Shown: positions 33,801 through 48,800 of the stretch, one piece after another
Position numbering within the stretch: the stretch's first letter is position 1
Layout of the letters: each line of letters begins with the position of its first letter
Origin: Euborellia annulipes
Lineage: Eukaryota > Arthropoda > Insecta > Dermaptera > Anisolabididae
Assembly: GCA_023213315.1 (NCBI GenBank)
Contig: JAKCPI010011633.1
Location: forward strand, 62,001-126,000
Direction: 5' to 3'
DNA: 64,000 nucleotides
Translations under genes and position numbers: made by a program
The notes under the pieces: model-generated
Told to the model about the DNA's origin: nothing
The model's database searches: none
Seen by the model: only the letters and a program-made list of their open reading frames with translations

Positions 33801-36800
33801 GCTCAATGTTTTGAAATTTTGCACGCTTGAGGCGAGCAATTGCAAATTTTAAAATTTCAAATTTCCCCCCCTGACTTAAATTTTAAATTTCCCTTCCCCC
33901 CCCCCTCCTCAAAACCCGAGGGGCACATACACCCAGGGATAGGAAATCAGTCGCTAGCGCTTCATATTATATACTATGATGATGATAATTCCTTAATGTC
34001 CGCCTGTCTGTCTGCCCCGCTCTGTTTGACCAATTTCCCGTTGGAATTTCCATATGAAATTTCATATGTCCAAAGAGAACCTTTTATGGATTGCCGAAAA
34101 ATTATTTTCATCCCGAAATTCTTTTTTTTTTAACACAGACTTTTTTGCCATTCACACTCACATTCACACATCCATACACACAGCCTTTTCGGCAACTTAG
34201 GCCATTTAAGTCTTTAAACGATGCTCGTTATTTGTAAATATATCTATGGGGGTCCAGGCATTCTTATTTAAGCAAAAAAAAAAAAAAAAACTTCACAATA
34301 TTTAATTATCAAATTTTTTTTTTAAATATATTGTAATCCTAAGCCTATTATTCTTAGAATTATGCAATCCTATATTCATTGTTTTTGCCAATTTTTATGA
34401 AAACTTGAAAACATTAGCAATAAGTAACTCAAGAAGATTGAGTCATTTATCAAGTGGTGAAAAATAATATTTCTTTCGGTTTTATACTTTTGTATGCAAA
34501 ATGCATTGATTAAATAATTTAAATTCGATTGAATATATACAAAGACAATCAGCCTTTTTAAATTCACACCTACGTTTCGAGGGGCCATTTCCTTCTTTTT
34601 CAGGATTAGATGGTTGAATTTAATTATATAGGTATTAATTTTGAATAGACTTAATATCTATAAAATGAGATGTTTTAATTTCTATACCTATAATATACAT
34701 CATGACGAAATTGCAATCGTTGGCGAGGCCTGCGAAAACTCTGCAAACAGCCAACTGTGTGAGATCTTTGGCAAAAGCAGTGGCCATATTCCCGACGAAG
34801 CTGATCATGTTGGCGATGACGAGGACATGGAGTCGTCCGATATGGTCAGCCATCACTCCCAAACCAAGGGTTCCGATAACAGAACCCACAAAGTAAAGGG
34901 ACTGTGCTAATACCGGCTTCCAGTCATCCTCGCAGACCCAATCCAGCTGAAAAAACAGAGATATTCGCGTTAAGGCTTAAATTGAATTCACTATACGAAG
35001 ATTAAAGAGAAGACAAAGAGTTCTTGAGGAGAGTTAAGGGAGAGACCTTGTAATTTGCCTAGCCTAGTTGAGGGGGAATACATTTTGCAGCCATGACATA
35101 TAACAGAAATCCTAGTGAAATTAAGAGAGCTATCAGATAAAATTAAAAAACTAATGAGATATCTGGTGATTGTCAGAAAAGAACTGATGATTAAAATATT
35201 TGGCTACATTCCCGATGAAGTTATGGATGATGAGAGCAAATTGCACAACGAACTCCTGATATTAAATTTGAAGTCGATTCAAAAATTACACAAACAGAAA
35301 CAGAGTTGATAAATTTAAAGGTAGATGGAAGGTTTACTCTGATGTAAGGTTGCAGATAATTGTAGCAAAGATTAATTTTAACAATTACCTGAAACCTTAT
35401 ATCAGAGTAAACCTTCCATCTAACTTTAGATTCAAAAATTATTCAGCATATCAAAAAAGGAAACCACTTAAACCATTTAATAACTCAAATTTTCTGTTTC
35501 TTTTTATCATCGTTTCAATTATCTCGAAATGCACTCAAATAAACGTCCATTTGTTTTTCTCTTTTCTTCAACTCTCCCATCCTCAATGATTTCTACCAAG
35601 TGTTTTTAGGTCGAATTTATTATTGCTAAATGCTTATTTGTTAGTGAAAATTCAGTTAGTGTCAACAAAAACAAAGGAAAAATCTTAAAATTGTAATGAC
35701 CTCAATGTTTAATAATTTATGGAAAGTTTAAAATTTATTTAATTTATTGATTAATCTACTGTAAAATAATATTTGCCTGGTCAATATTTTTGGTAAAATT
35801 AATTATCAAGGCGTTATTTTGTCTTGAATATGAACGTTTAGGTTAAAAGGAAATTGACAATTGTTTGTTTTCTGATGTAATAAATTTCGAAGGGATGGAG
35901 TGTTTGTATATTCGCGTGTCCTCTAATTGACTGGGTCAAGTATTTATTATTTTTTCCATTTGAGAACTTTTCACTCAAGGAGGAGATAAATGCAATAGAG
36001 ATGATAGTTTGAAATTTTTATAGTTTAGAATAAATAAATATCTCTTAAATAATCTCCATTTTAATTGAAAAAATTGAACTTAAAAAAAAAAATTGCACTA
36101 CAAATAACATCTGTGACGGAAATGATGTAATTGGATTTTTTGATGGGAATTTTATAAAAAAAAAAAGCTTTGATTTTAATTTTATTGTTATTGTAGGCCT
36201 ACTGAATTATTTATTTAAAAGCCAGCTGCAGGATGAATGTATCTAATTCATATCTTAATGGAATAATGAATATATAATAAATTTATTTTCAATATAAACA
36301 TTTATTAGATTTTGAGTGATGATTAATAAAGAAAAAAAAAAAAAAATATTTTATGAAATATATGATGTATTAATAAAAAATGTTTGATGATAAAATTTCT
36401 AGTCGAGGATGTAGGAGCAGCCAAAAAATAAAGCCTCCAGCTATACAACAAAAAAATTGAGGCGTTTCTGGTGAATTTGATTGACTATCATTCTTAAGAA
36501 AATACAATTTAACAATGTAAGGTTGAAATTTTATATTCAATATACATGATAACACCACGTTATTTAAGTCTGTTATTTTGGTAAGGACATTGCATTGTAT
36601 TCTATTTCCTTATATAGGAAAAATTGATGATGGGCAAGAGCGGATCCAGAGGAGTTTTTCGGGGGAGGGGGGGGGGGTGTAATTCTGGTGTGACTGGTCA
36701 CACAGCCCACAATTTTTTCTTACTTTCGGTAATTTAAAGGTTCATTCTGTACTCGTTGACAAGAATATATATTCAAATAGAATTTTTAAAATTTTATATT

Positions 36801-39800
36801 AAAAATGAAATTTCCCAAAAAAATTTTTTTCTCAAATCTCGGGGGGGGGGGGGGAATTACCCCCTTTACTCCCCATTCTTGTATCCGCCCATCATGATGG
36901 CACTATTAAATTGACCCGAAACGTTCCAATTTCTTGTTGTATAAACAGAGGCTTTATTTTTTGGCTGATCCTGTTCCTTTCTCTCTACAATGATTATATT
37001 ATCTTTTTTATAATGCTATTAGATTTGCTGTATGATTGGTTTTCTTTTTATAAACCCACCCAACCTTCTAATCCTTCAAATTAAAATTTTAATTATCTTC
37101 TCTCAGCCTCTTATGTTATCGATTCAAAATGTCAAATCATTTTTTAGGAAGTCTCTGATCCATGCAAATATGAGTTGATATTTTCCGCCGATTCTATTTC
37201 AAAATTGACTTTTTTTACTTTCTCTTACCTTAATATTACGATCATGTGAAAAATTCGATGTCGAGATTTTACACACGTTTTGAGGTCCCTTGAGTCCAAA
37301 AAAAAAGTGGGTCTCGCAAATTCGTCTGTCTGTATGTAACGATTTTAAACATGAAGGAATTGAGCTATGAGGTTGAAATTTTATATTTAAGTTAACCACC
37401 CTCCCGGACAGTTAAAATAAGCTTTTGAACACTGCTTTTGAACAAAGTCCGCCAAAAAGTATTAGTACTTTTTTGAAGTTTTTTTTTTTTTTACTTTATT
37501 CTGATTTTCTCAAAACTGGCTCTAACTATTTTGATTAAAATTCATAAATCAACTATTTTTTTATTACAGAAATATTTCAGACAAATAAAATTCAAAAAAT
37601 ATTTTTTTGTCATCTCTAACATCAACTGATTCTTGCTTAGCTGGTAAGGGGGAATACCTGTTAAGGTGTGGCCCTTGTCTTAATAAATTTTTAATTTAAT
37701 TTGAATGTGAATGAAAAATAAATTACATTCATGGATATGAAATCCGTTCAGATAATATTATGAGTTGGGCTCGTTTTTTTTTTTTAAACTAGAGGAAGTG
37801 TCCAAACCTGATTGCTACCTAAAATCAAATAAAGAGAGAGCGCTCTTTTTATTTTACTACCGTCTTTGAAAACCCGACTTTATTTAGAGTTGAATAGTGG
37901 GGGTATTTTTTTCATTTCTTGGCAATTTTTCTATAACCAGTCCGGAAACTCGATTATAAATGGCCAGCTATTGAATGTCTGGAGCGGCATTTGCGGATTT
38001 CATCTCCTAGCTCTTCTGTGAAGGTAAACTGGTTTGAAGATGATGGGGTCTGTTGCCAGGTCCCACGCCCCTCAAGGCTTAATGGGGACTCCCCCCCCCC
38101 CCGTCTTTAGATTAATGACGTCTTGATGGACACGCTGTGCACATTTCATCAACCGCCAAAATTCCTTTTTTTTTTTTAAGTAAATTTAAGAATTTACACT
38201 TCCTTGTTCGATACTAATTATAAATTAAAAAAATTTGGCACCGATATTACACTTTGCTAAGTCTGAAAAAATATTTTAATTTTATATAACCTTGACCATG
38301 GACAAAGGATTTTGTGAAACACGCAAGGGAGGACTCCATTAACCACGCTCGAAATTTTATTAACCCTTTGGCCATGTTTTAATTAAAGAAAACAGCTGAT
38401 ATTCACATGCAATCGTTAGCATGATATAAAAATTAAGTGTGACTAACCGCACATTACAACTGAGAAATAATCTACTTTTTGCTATTAAGAATTTTGAATT
38501 TATAAAGTATTAGTGAGAATCAGGCTCAAGTTTCCATCTACATCGCTCGGCCACGGAGCTATTTTGAATATTAATAGGAGAATATCTTATAGTCAATTTG
38601 CTTAGAGTCCCAAATTCAAAGAAACGACCCAAGGACACCAAAGGGCATTGGCCCTCTCAGCATCCAAATGATTACCAAGTAAAAAAATTCAAGAATAAAA
38701 TAAAGATTACGATCACGACTGAAAAAGAGATGAAGATGTTGAGTTTGGAGATGGCTGTTCTTCCAAGGCCAAGATCTCTCTCTCTCTCATTCTGACACTC
38801 TATACACTTTGATCCTGCGAATAACCTTGACCCTTTGAAAGAGAATTAACCTTTTTTTTTTTAGCAAATAAATACTTTAATTATTGGAACAAAATCAATT
38901 AAAAACCTATTGTTATATTACAGTTTTTTTTTTTGTTGACAGACAGTAAAAATTTTAAGTTTAATAGTCAAATAAAATGCCTTACAGCTTTTCAGTGATC
39001 AGATATATTTTCAAAGAATTGATAGTATTCATAAGGACTTTAATTTTTTCGGTGAAAGATAAAACTCATTCACTACTGGCTTTTTCGATTATTTCAGAGC
39101 TCTTTTAGATTAAATCATTTGTTAAAATTTCTTCGAAGATTTCTATCTGTATGTATGCGTGAAGATCTCTGAAGAGAATAAAAATAGAATATTCATTTGG
39201 TCATTTGGGCTGCCTACCTACAGGCAAACAAACCTATGAAAGGTAATGAATGGAAGGCTTCTTTCTGCCAGTTTTATAAATGTTCTCTTGGAAAAAATAC
39301 CCGTTACCGAAACTCTTATTAGATTGCCTATATGGCAATTAATTAATTGGACCCTGTTATGCATTAGTGTGTCAAGCGCCAAAAAATTAAAAATTGAGTT
39401 AAGCAGGGAATATTGTTTCAAATGCTATTATTAATAGTATTTTTTATGAAATATGTCCTAAAAAAATTTATATTTAATGTTACTTGCACAAGTGACAAAA
39501 AAAAATTATATAGGCTTATAATCCAACGAAAACAAAAAACTTTAATGTTAATTTTCTCAAATCTCGGTAGCTGGCGCTTGACACACTAATGCGTAACAGG
39601 GTCCAATTAAGGGGGCCTGGCAACAGAATAGAGATCGTTGCAATCAACTCATAATCCTCGGGTGAATAGCCCCGAGAAACCAGCCTGTGAAACGTCACTC
39701 GGTGGCTATCGGAATAAATTTCGAAATAAAAAGGCCTACGATAAAACCCTAAATGGACCGTAACCGAGATAGATAATTAATTTTTTTTTTTAATTTTTAA

Positions 39801-42800
39801 CTAAAAAATATTTAAATTGAATTGGCTACCAATCAATTTAAATAAATAGAGAAGGGGTTTAAATGGCCATATATGTCGAAAAGACCTTAAATAAAAAAAA
39901 AAAACTCAAAAATAATTAAAGAAGAAATTACAAATTATTGCAGGAATATTATTATAAAATAATATTTAAAAAAAAGAGTCATTAGAAGAGGGATAGAAAA
40001 GCGATTTCTCCGGACATCATTGAATGTTGATTAAATAGAGAAAAACTTAAAATTATAGACAACGAGAAAAATTGAGTGGGCAAGAAAACATATCAAACAA
40101 AAGTGTTGGTTTAATAAAAAGTAAACCAAAATTTTGAAGCCTATTGAGAGGTGCATTAGGGGAGTTCAAAATTAAAGAAAAAAAGTAAAAATTCAAATAT
40201 TTTATGAAACACCCGGTTTTTGCTACATATCTTTTAGAAAACACTTGTATTGTATTTTTTTTATCATAAAGTTATTTTTTTTTTAAATTTTATCTATTAT
40301 TATTCTTTTATAACTGATTAAAAACATATTTTGTTTTGACTGAGACAAAATTTTTTCCTAGACTTTTTGATAATTTCATTTTCGATGTCATAAGGATATC
40401 AGTAATAGAAAAAATAAATATATTGTATTATATAAACAACATCAGGATCAAAGGTAATCCCAACCAACCTGGAGATATGTATGAAATTAAACAAGTTTTA
40501 GGCCCCTAACAGTAGAGCTTACGAAAGATGTTCCTTTTTTTTAAATGGCCCTTCCTTTACGCGGTGTTTGTTTATAATTATGTCGATTTCGCAAAATAAG
40601 TTTTATCGAATTATTATTTTTAGAGAAAGATAATTGATAAAACACCTATGTTTATTTATTTATTCAGTTAAATATTTATAAGGACTTTATTTCCAATGAA
40701 GAGAGAGTGAAGATATTTTCACTTTGTTAAAAAAGACTGTTTTGAATAAATTTATTATATTAATTAACGTATGAAATAATTTAAATAGTACAAGGGGAGA
40801 AAGTGTCGGTGACATTTGTAAAATAAAAAAAGAAAAAAGATAAATAAATAAGTGAATGGAGGTCTGAGAAACGGAATTGGCTTAACGCCCTAGCCTAAAA
40901 TTAACCCTGATCTTGTCCCAATGCCAGTGCGCAAATCGCCTACTCACTTGATGAGATGGATCGAAATTCAAAATGTTTTTGTTTTCTATTCCGAAGGAAG
41001 AGTGACTTAAATTTTTTTATAAAAAATTTACAAAAAATTGTCTACCAATTAATTGATTAAAAGATTGGCCAAATGATTTTTGAATGAGGCCACAGAGAAG
41101 GAGTAGTAAGAAAAAAATAGTAGTAATTGAAGTTTGTATTATAGCCCGTGGCCTAGTGGTAGAGTTTCTGCCTCTTGTGCTAGGGGTTAAGGGTTCGCAT
41201 CCCGTCTCATGCGACAAAAATTTATTTCAATTGAATTGACCAATTGAAATAAATAGAAACGGAGTCTAAATTGCCTTCGATGCCGAAAAAGACCTTAATT
41301 TCAAAAAAATAAATAAATAAATAAAAAACTTTGTATTATAGTTGTAGAATTATATAGAAAGGAATAAGGAAAAAATATTCAAGAAGAATGCAGTCAATAT
41401 TATTTCATTAGTTTAATAAAAAATTTAATTAAATGCTGAGGAACTAGAAAAGATTTTAATTCTACCTGCCACTAAAAAAATACGACTAAATGGCTTTAGA
41501 TGCCGATAAAAATCACAAAAAAACAAAAAACAAAGGGTTGTCGACAGGGGATAGAATAAATTCTTGGGGTCCAAGCTCTTAAGGTTTTATAATCCTTTGA
41601 ACCTAATTAATATTTAAAGAATATTAAATTTTATTTAAATAATTTTTTATTACAGAAAATTTAAAATACGATCTTTTTATTGGTCTTCGCGATAACTTTT
41701 CTTATCTATAGTAAAAATATTTCTTTTTTTAATATTATCAAGAATTGGCCAGAATTTTCTCGTAATATAATAGAATAGTAATATTGTGATTCGAATGGAA
41801 ATTTACGCTTACTTATCAAAAACAAAAAAGAATGAATGATTTAAGTAATATGTTCAATAGAATGATTAATAATAATAAACTTTCTAGATCTTTTCAAGGT
41901 ATATTTATTACACTTGAACAAATATGTCTTTATCTTAAAAAATAAATAAATAAATAAAAACTACACACGAAGTAGAATTCTAATTAAACTAGCCGCGGGG
42001 CTTCGCCTCCTGGACCCCTTCAGCAGGCTTGGGTCTTCCTGCGGCGGACCCTCACCTTTTCTAAATTATTATTATTTTTTTTTTTTGTAAAAAAAACACT
42101 CACACTTTTTTCCCATTCACACACACATACACACAGTCTTTTCGGAATCTTAGGCCATTTAAGACATTTTACGATAACCGCTGTTAGTTAAGAATATATC
42201 TATTGGGGGTCCAGGCATTCTTATTCAAGCCATTTGGTAATTAACTCCCTGGTGCGGGCGTGTGTATCCCTTTGTGTCTCTAAAGGTTCATTATGCAGAC
42301 TAGCTGCGGGGGTATAGATCCATCGATCATTTTTAATCATTTTTACTAGGGATATTGATACATAATGCCTCTTTCAAACTATTGTAGTTTAGGATTATTC
42401 TATTCCACTTTTTTGTAAAGATGAGAAACAGACAATCTTAAAAGTGAAATTTTACTTTATATATTATAAAAATTTTGAAAGTAATGATCTTCCTGCGACA
42501 AATGTCCTAAATTGAAAAGATTAATTATTTATTTGTCCTTGCCGTTTTTGCTGGAGGCTTGTTCAATTAACTTTTTAAGAACAGTAAGAGAAATTTTTGC
42601 AAAAATTTCATTTATATAATTCCAAAGAAATTTAATTATATGTTATATTTTTAAAATTTCAGGTAGGTAAATATTTTGTATATTAATAAACAAAGTCTAT
42701 AAATAAAGTAACTTAAAATATCTCTTTCCCGTAAATAGGCTTAACAAACAACTTCTCTGAATGGAAATCAACTAAACTTTTCAACTTTCATTTTATTGAT

Positions 42801-45800
42801 TAAAAAAAAAAATAACACCTCTTTTCTAATTGCTATATTAGATATGTAATCTATTTTTAATTTAATAATAATTATTGAATCCTTTCACATGTTGCCTGAA
42901 TTTGTTTTCGATGCTTATTTAAGATCAATTAAAAGCTTTCGCTATTCTGAATGATTTGATTTCGACATTCTTCTGAGGCCATATATGCAGACTTTCATCA
43001 ATTCAATTATTCATTATTTAAGTTAAAATTATAATATTATTCAATTGATTTAAATAAATTTTCAAAGCACTTCCTGGGATCCGATCTCACACCTAGTTTT
43101 TAAGGTAATCAATAGAGTTATTTCTAATCTCTCGGCCTCGGATTTTGAACGTTTTATCAATAAATGATGCAGGGTGTTTGAACCTTGCGAACCATGATGG
43201 TATGTAATCTTTTCAAGGATGAATTGAAATAAAAAATTCATTTTGAAATTCTCACTTGTCTTGCTTTGTTTTTGTTATAGAATAACAAAGAAAAAATTTA
43301 ACTATTGCTCTATATTAGACCTCAATTAAACATTCCATTCATTAATATAAAATTCGCATTTTAGGATTTCCTGAAATCTTGAGTTTCTTTACGAAAAAAA
43401 GTTACAAAAGTATGAAATTAGTTAGTAAATTTAGTTAGTTTTATAGACCCCAAAATGTAAAATAATAACCAAATCAGAGGGATAAATATCTACTCTTGGA
43501 ATTATTAAACTATTATAAAAAAACTTTCTTTTCGCCTGAGCTGAAACATGTAGAGTTGCCTACTAACAGGCATTTTGGAAATTTTTATTGGTTAATTAAA
43601 ATTTTTTTTAAACTAAAGTCAATAACTTCATAAATTTACTTTTCCTTCCATTGTAGAAATTTAAAATTCCTCTTTTTGTTTTTGTTTCCTTATTAAATTC
43701 GCGAACCACCTCTGGACAAAGTGGTTTAAAACGAATGTTAGTGAGAGAAAAATGAAAATTATAAATTTTTAAAAACATAATCGAATTTTAATTTATTAGA
43801 TTCTCATTCCTAAAATAATTACTTTTCATTTTCGTTCTAAAGAATCATCAACAATTGTACTTAGTAAAAAGAGACATTTTTAATATGTTTTGGAAATTTT
43901 GGAAATTGGCCAAAAGTCATATAGAGCTCTTAACAACCCCAATATCGGGATTTTTCTGAATTCAAATTTTCTCCTCAGCAATCTCTCTTTAATCTCCCAT
44001 CAAATTTTAAACCAAAGATTTTTTTTAAATTTAGGTTAGGAGTTGAATTTTTGCCAAACTCTATTTCTTAATAGATTGACATATTCAAATTATACAAATT
44101 CTTTATTCAAATTATTTATTTATTGAATAGTTAGTTGAAATATTAGGAAGGAAACCAAAAATTTTTTTTAGGCGAAGGGGGATTTGGTTGATCCGGATGA
44201 ATACTATTTCCTCAAAATGAAAAAGAATTTAATCTTCTTTATATTTATTTTTATTTAAGGTCTTTTCGGCATTTATGGCCATTTAGACCCCGTCCCTATT
44301 TATTTAAATTGATTGGTAGCCAATTCAATTTAAATAAATTTTTATCGCATGGGACGGACCGGATGTGAACCCGCGACCCTTGGAACAAATGGTCAGGTTG
44401 CTAACCATCACACCAAGGCCCGGGGGCTATTCTTTATATTAACAGCATTTAAAATTTTAAAATTAAGTTTATCTATATTTCTACTATATTTCTATTTTCA
44501 CATTCCAGAAGAGGAGTTGGCTACGGTTCTGATGATGGTTCTTGATGACTACCATCATATAATAACTAGAGACCGGATTTTTATGCAGTAAAAACCGCTA
44601 AATATGCCATATAATATGCAGTAAAAGTATTAAAATATGCAGCCAAATATGCAATATATTTATGGCAAAAATATTAAGTAAATGGCTTCAAATTAAAGGC
44701 AAATCATGATTTCTACTGATGTAAAACTAATGGTGTTTTATTTTTGGAAGGAAATGATAGGAAAAAAAAAAAAATTGGTCTCACAATAAAAACTAAATTT
44801 AATTAAAAAAAAAAAAAATAAATAAAGTGCGAAATTTTGAAAATATTAATAAACAGAGAGCAATCCATTGCGAAATTTTTGAATCAACCGAGGACCCCTG
44901 TTTTGGCATTTTTTTTCTTTAATTAATTTGACTTCGAACTATGGAACACGACTAAGGGCGAATCCAGAGGTGTTTCTCGGGGGTGGGGGGGGAAGAGGGA
45001 TAATCTGGTGTGACTCATCGCACAGCACACTATTTTTCCTTAATTTCGGTAATTTAAAGGCGCATTTCTGTACTTGTTTGCCAGAATATAAATACAAATC
45101 AAATTTTTAAGTATTAATTTTTAAAATTTTACATTAAAAATAAATTTTTTTTTTTCGAAAAAAAAGTATTTTTTTTAAGTCTCAGAGTGGGGTGAGGGGG
45201 GGGGGATAATTACCGCCTTTACCCCCCCTTCCCTTGTATCCGCCCTTGAACACAACTGACTTGATATTCATCCAAAGAAAATTCTAGCAAAATTAAATTT
45301 ATTTCTTTAAAGAGGATATCAAGAATAAAAAATATATAGTTATTTATTTTTTAAAATGTAATAAAGGATTCAAACTTTTCTTTTTTTTGTTTTTAGAAAA
45401 AATAAAAAATTAAAATAAAATGGAACTTTTACTGAAAAAAAATTTAAAATATCCAAAAAGTCTTAAATATGCAACTTTATGCAATATTGACCAAATATGC
45501 AAAAATATGCAATATAGAATTTGAACCCTAGCTCCAAGGGGACATGATTCGGATAGAAAATTGGTTTTCAGTGACGTACCTATCAGCAAATAGAATATGC
45601 AATTGCATAGGAATCCGGTCTCTAATAATAACTAACCAAAAAACGATTTTTTTAGATTGCTTATATGAAAGAAAGTTAATATAATTAAAGTAAATTGTCT
45701 AATGATTCTCCTCCATTGGGGGAGTCTGCGCTCCCCCTCGTTACTATGGCAACCAAACTGGCGCCAGTCGTCTTATGTAATCTATCAAAATAACAGGGGG

Positions 45801-48800
45801 AAAGTAGTCAAGTGGTGAATGTATAGAAAAACCGCATATATCAATTTCTAAATGAACTGAGATTAGTCATTATCGAAATTATAATTAGATCTATATACAC
45901 ATTTATGGAGATTAATATTAATGATAACATTGTCAATCTAATGTATGAAGTTATATCTGATTAAATAACAAAATAAAAATTATTTTATGTGTAATAATAT
46001 TAATAACAATTGAAACCTATTCTTTAAATGGAGTACTGGTACATAAAACATTTGGAATTAATAAGCAATTCAATAAAAAAAAAACACTATTTTTTATAAT
46101 ATTAATGAATTTGAAGACAAGTGAAAGTTTTGTAGCCTATTTTTTTTTCTAAATAGACCTACACTTTTTCTTTCGAACGAAATAAAAACTAAAAATTTAA
46201 TTAATTTAAAAGAATTTTCATACCAATCATTGCTTAAGTGGATTAAACTAATTAATGACTATTTCAAACCCTAATTTGTCTCTGAACCAATAAATTGTAT
46301 TATAACTTTTGTAAAATTAAAGAAGGTAAAACAACAGAAAAAAAAACGATTTAAGAGGACCATCTTAACTTTAGTCAACCTAATATTAAAACATGGGCGA
46401 TTAGTCAACTTATCGGACTAATTGGTAAAATAGCTATGGCATTGTATATCCTTTGAATTTTATAAAAGTAATTTTCATATAAGTGGATTTTTTAAAGTAT
46501 AAATTTATATGATTAGAATGATTATTTTAATACAATAATGATACAAATTGGAAAGGTTTTAAATAAAATTATGGACGGGTCAAGAGAGTTAAATTATTGT
46601 TAACTTTCCTAGGAAAATTCCGAGAAATAATTATGAATATAAATGCCAAAATTCGACTTTTGTTATCCCGCGAACGAAATTGATTTATGTAAAAAATAAT
46701 AATTAAAATAATAAAAAAGAGAAGAATATTCAAGAGCAAGATCGGGGCTAAATTTATAATTAAAAAAAAATAAATGAGAAGGATAAAAGAAATGTTTTCC
46801 TTGCGAAAAAAATATTCAAAGTAAGAACCCTATGTTCCATTAATCAAACACAAATTAACAAGCGTCATATTTGTCCAAAAAAATTTAGCTTCGCCTCAAA
46901 AAAATTCATGTGAATATCTAAATGTAATTATGTATTATTTTGATTCCATATTAATTAATTTCCTAAATCTGCCCTTGATTTTAAAAAAGGCCGTAAATTT
47001 AACTTAATAAGAGCCCTAATCAGATTTTGTTTAATTCATTTATTATTCTTCTTGTATGCAGATAAGTATATGGGATTATTTTAATTCTTGTTTTCCTTAA
47101 GTTAATAAATATTCATTTAAGGGAGTTTATAAATGTATCCGGATCCACACATTAACCTTGTCACCAGTTACAGAATCTTACGCACAAAATAACGACCTCG
47201 GAATTTTAATTATCCAAAGGCGTAGCATTTTGAAAAAAGAAAAAGAGAGGGAAATGTCATTCATTAATGTAATATAAAATATGTAATCAATTAAGAAAAA
47301 TTTGCATAAATATTCGAAAAGAAAGAATTTCTGGAATAATAAGAATAAATAATCATCAAAATCAAGGATTTCCAGGTAAATTTTTTCCCTGATATTTTGG
47401 AAACAAGCCCTACACGCTATAGGATGTAAATAAGAAAAAAATTTTCTGCCAACATAAATTATTCAAATACATACTGAAGGACAATGGGACAATGGACCAT
47501 GTCATTTATCTTATCTTTAAATAATTTAGAAAACAAATGAGAATAAAATGAAAACATCCTTCCAGCCGGAACTATAATTCTAGAAAATGCTTTAATATTT
47601 TATCGCGTATTATCAGTGAACTTGTTTAAAAATTTATTCAAACTATGTGCTTTTGATAAGAATTAAACTGGATCTAGTTTGAATAAGATTTTACAAATAG
47701 CACTTGAATTTCATTGTACAAATTTTGAGATTTTCGTAGATTGTATACAAATTTAGCTAAAAACTTTAATTTTTAAGCCGATCTCACTTTCCTAAAAATA
47801 TTATTTCATTACTTAATAAAAACAAGGGTTAAACAATCGTAAATTTTAGTAAACTAAAAAAATTTGTAAAAACGACCAGACAAGCTTTTTTTTTCCTTTA
47901 AGGTCTTTTTCGGCATCGAAGGCCATTTAGACTCCTTTTCTATTTATTTCAATTGATTACAAGATGTTTTAGGAATAGAGAAATAATGCAAGGACTGAGA
48001 AATCCAAAAAAGATGTTGAGTGTCTAAATTTTTCCCTGTATCTATAAAAAAATTTGTAGAACAAATAAAAATAAAGTTTCATTTCCTAAAAATCCATTTA
48101 GTAAAAAAATATTTTTCGGCATAATCCTTTTTTTGAGGTAAAGAGTTGAAATTTTTTTTTTATAAATTAACAAATTAAATTTTTTGAAAATGGGATAATA
48201 TAAAGTATCCGTGCCAATAAAAGTATAAAATAAAAATTATAATAATATTATTGAGTAAGAATCCAATTAATCTAGTAAAGGTTTAGGTCCTTTGGGGAGA
48301 GAATTAATTGATAGCCAAAATAATTGGTAAAGCTTTTTTTAAATTTTTTCAAATTAATATAGGACCTAATTTGATTCATTAAAATGATTATATAATTAAA
48401 GATCTTTTTAATTTTAAATAATTTACTATTACTACTCATTCTTACTACGTTTGTACTGATTTGAAATTCAAATCATGGAAGTGGTTTAATAAAATTTATT
48501 CCAGTGAATAAACATGTTTTTTTTTTTTTTTTTTTGATTAACAAACTTGCCTTGAGGAACCTGCAGGTGTCTTTTCGTTCAAGTTCAAGTTCACGACAAA
48601 CTAAGCTTGATTTAGGAGTAAAATTGCTATTATTCATTTAAAAATAATTTATTGATTCTCAAGACTCATATTTTAATTTTTTATAAAGGAATAAAAATCA
48701 ATTAACTTAGAATATGTTTAAAATAAATTTATTCTAACGAGTTATAGGATTCAAAAAAAAATTTGATGGTTAGTTTTTTTTAACCCTTTTCGGCAACTGA

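Noticed and set aside
34641..34910. Plus-strand open frames
   Set aside because: Antisense shadows of transporter exon 2.
35115..35309. Plus-strand frame of 64 codons with helical, Lys-rich content
   Set aside because: No family recognised and no splice or codon support. AT-rich DNA yields such frames by chance. It could be a repeat fragment.
38520..38570. TGGCCGAGCG on the minus strand, like a tRNA-Ser/Leu D-arm
   Set aside because: No B-box or anticodon arm follows. The same holds near 43070-43145, where only a damaged B-box is seen.
38598..38820. Possible exon near a GAGAGA run, minus strand
   Set aside because: It has a short open frame but no convincing splice borders, and nothing to fit the transporter.
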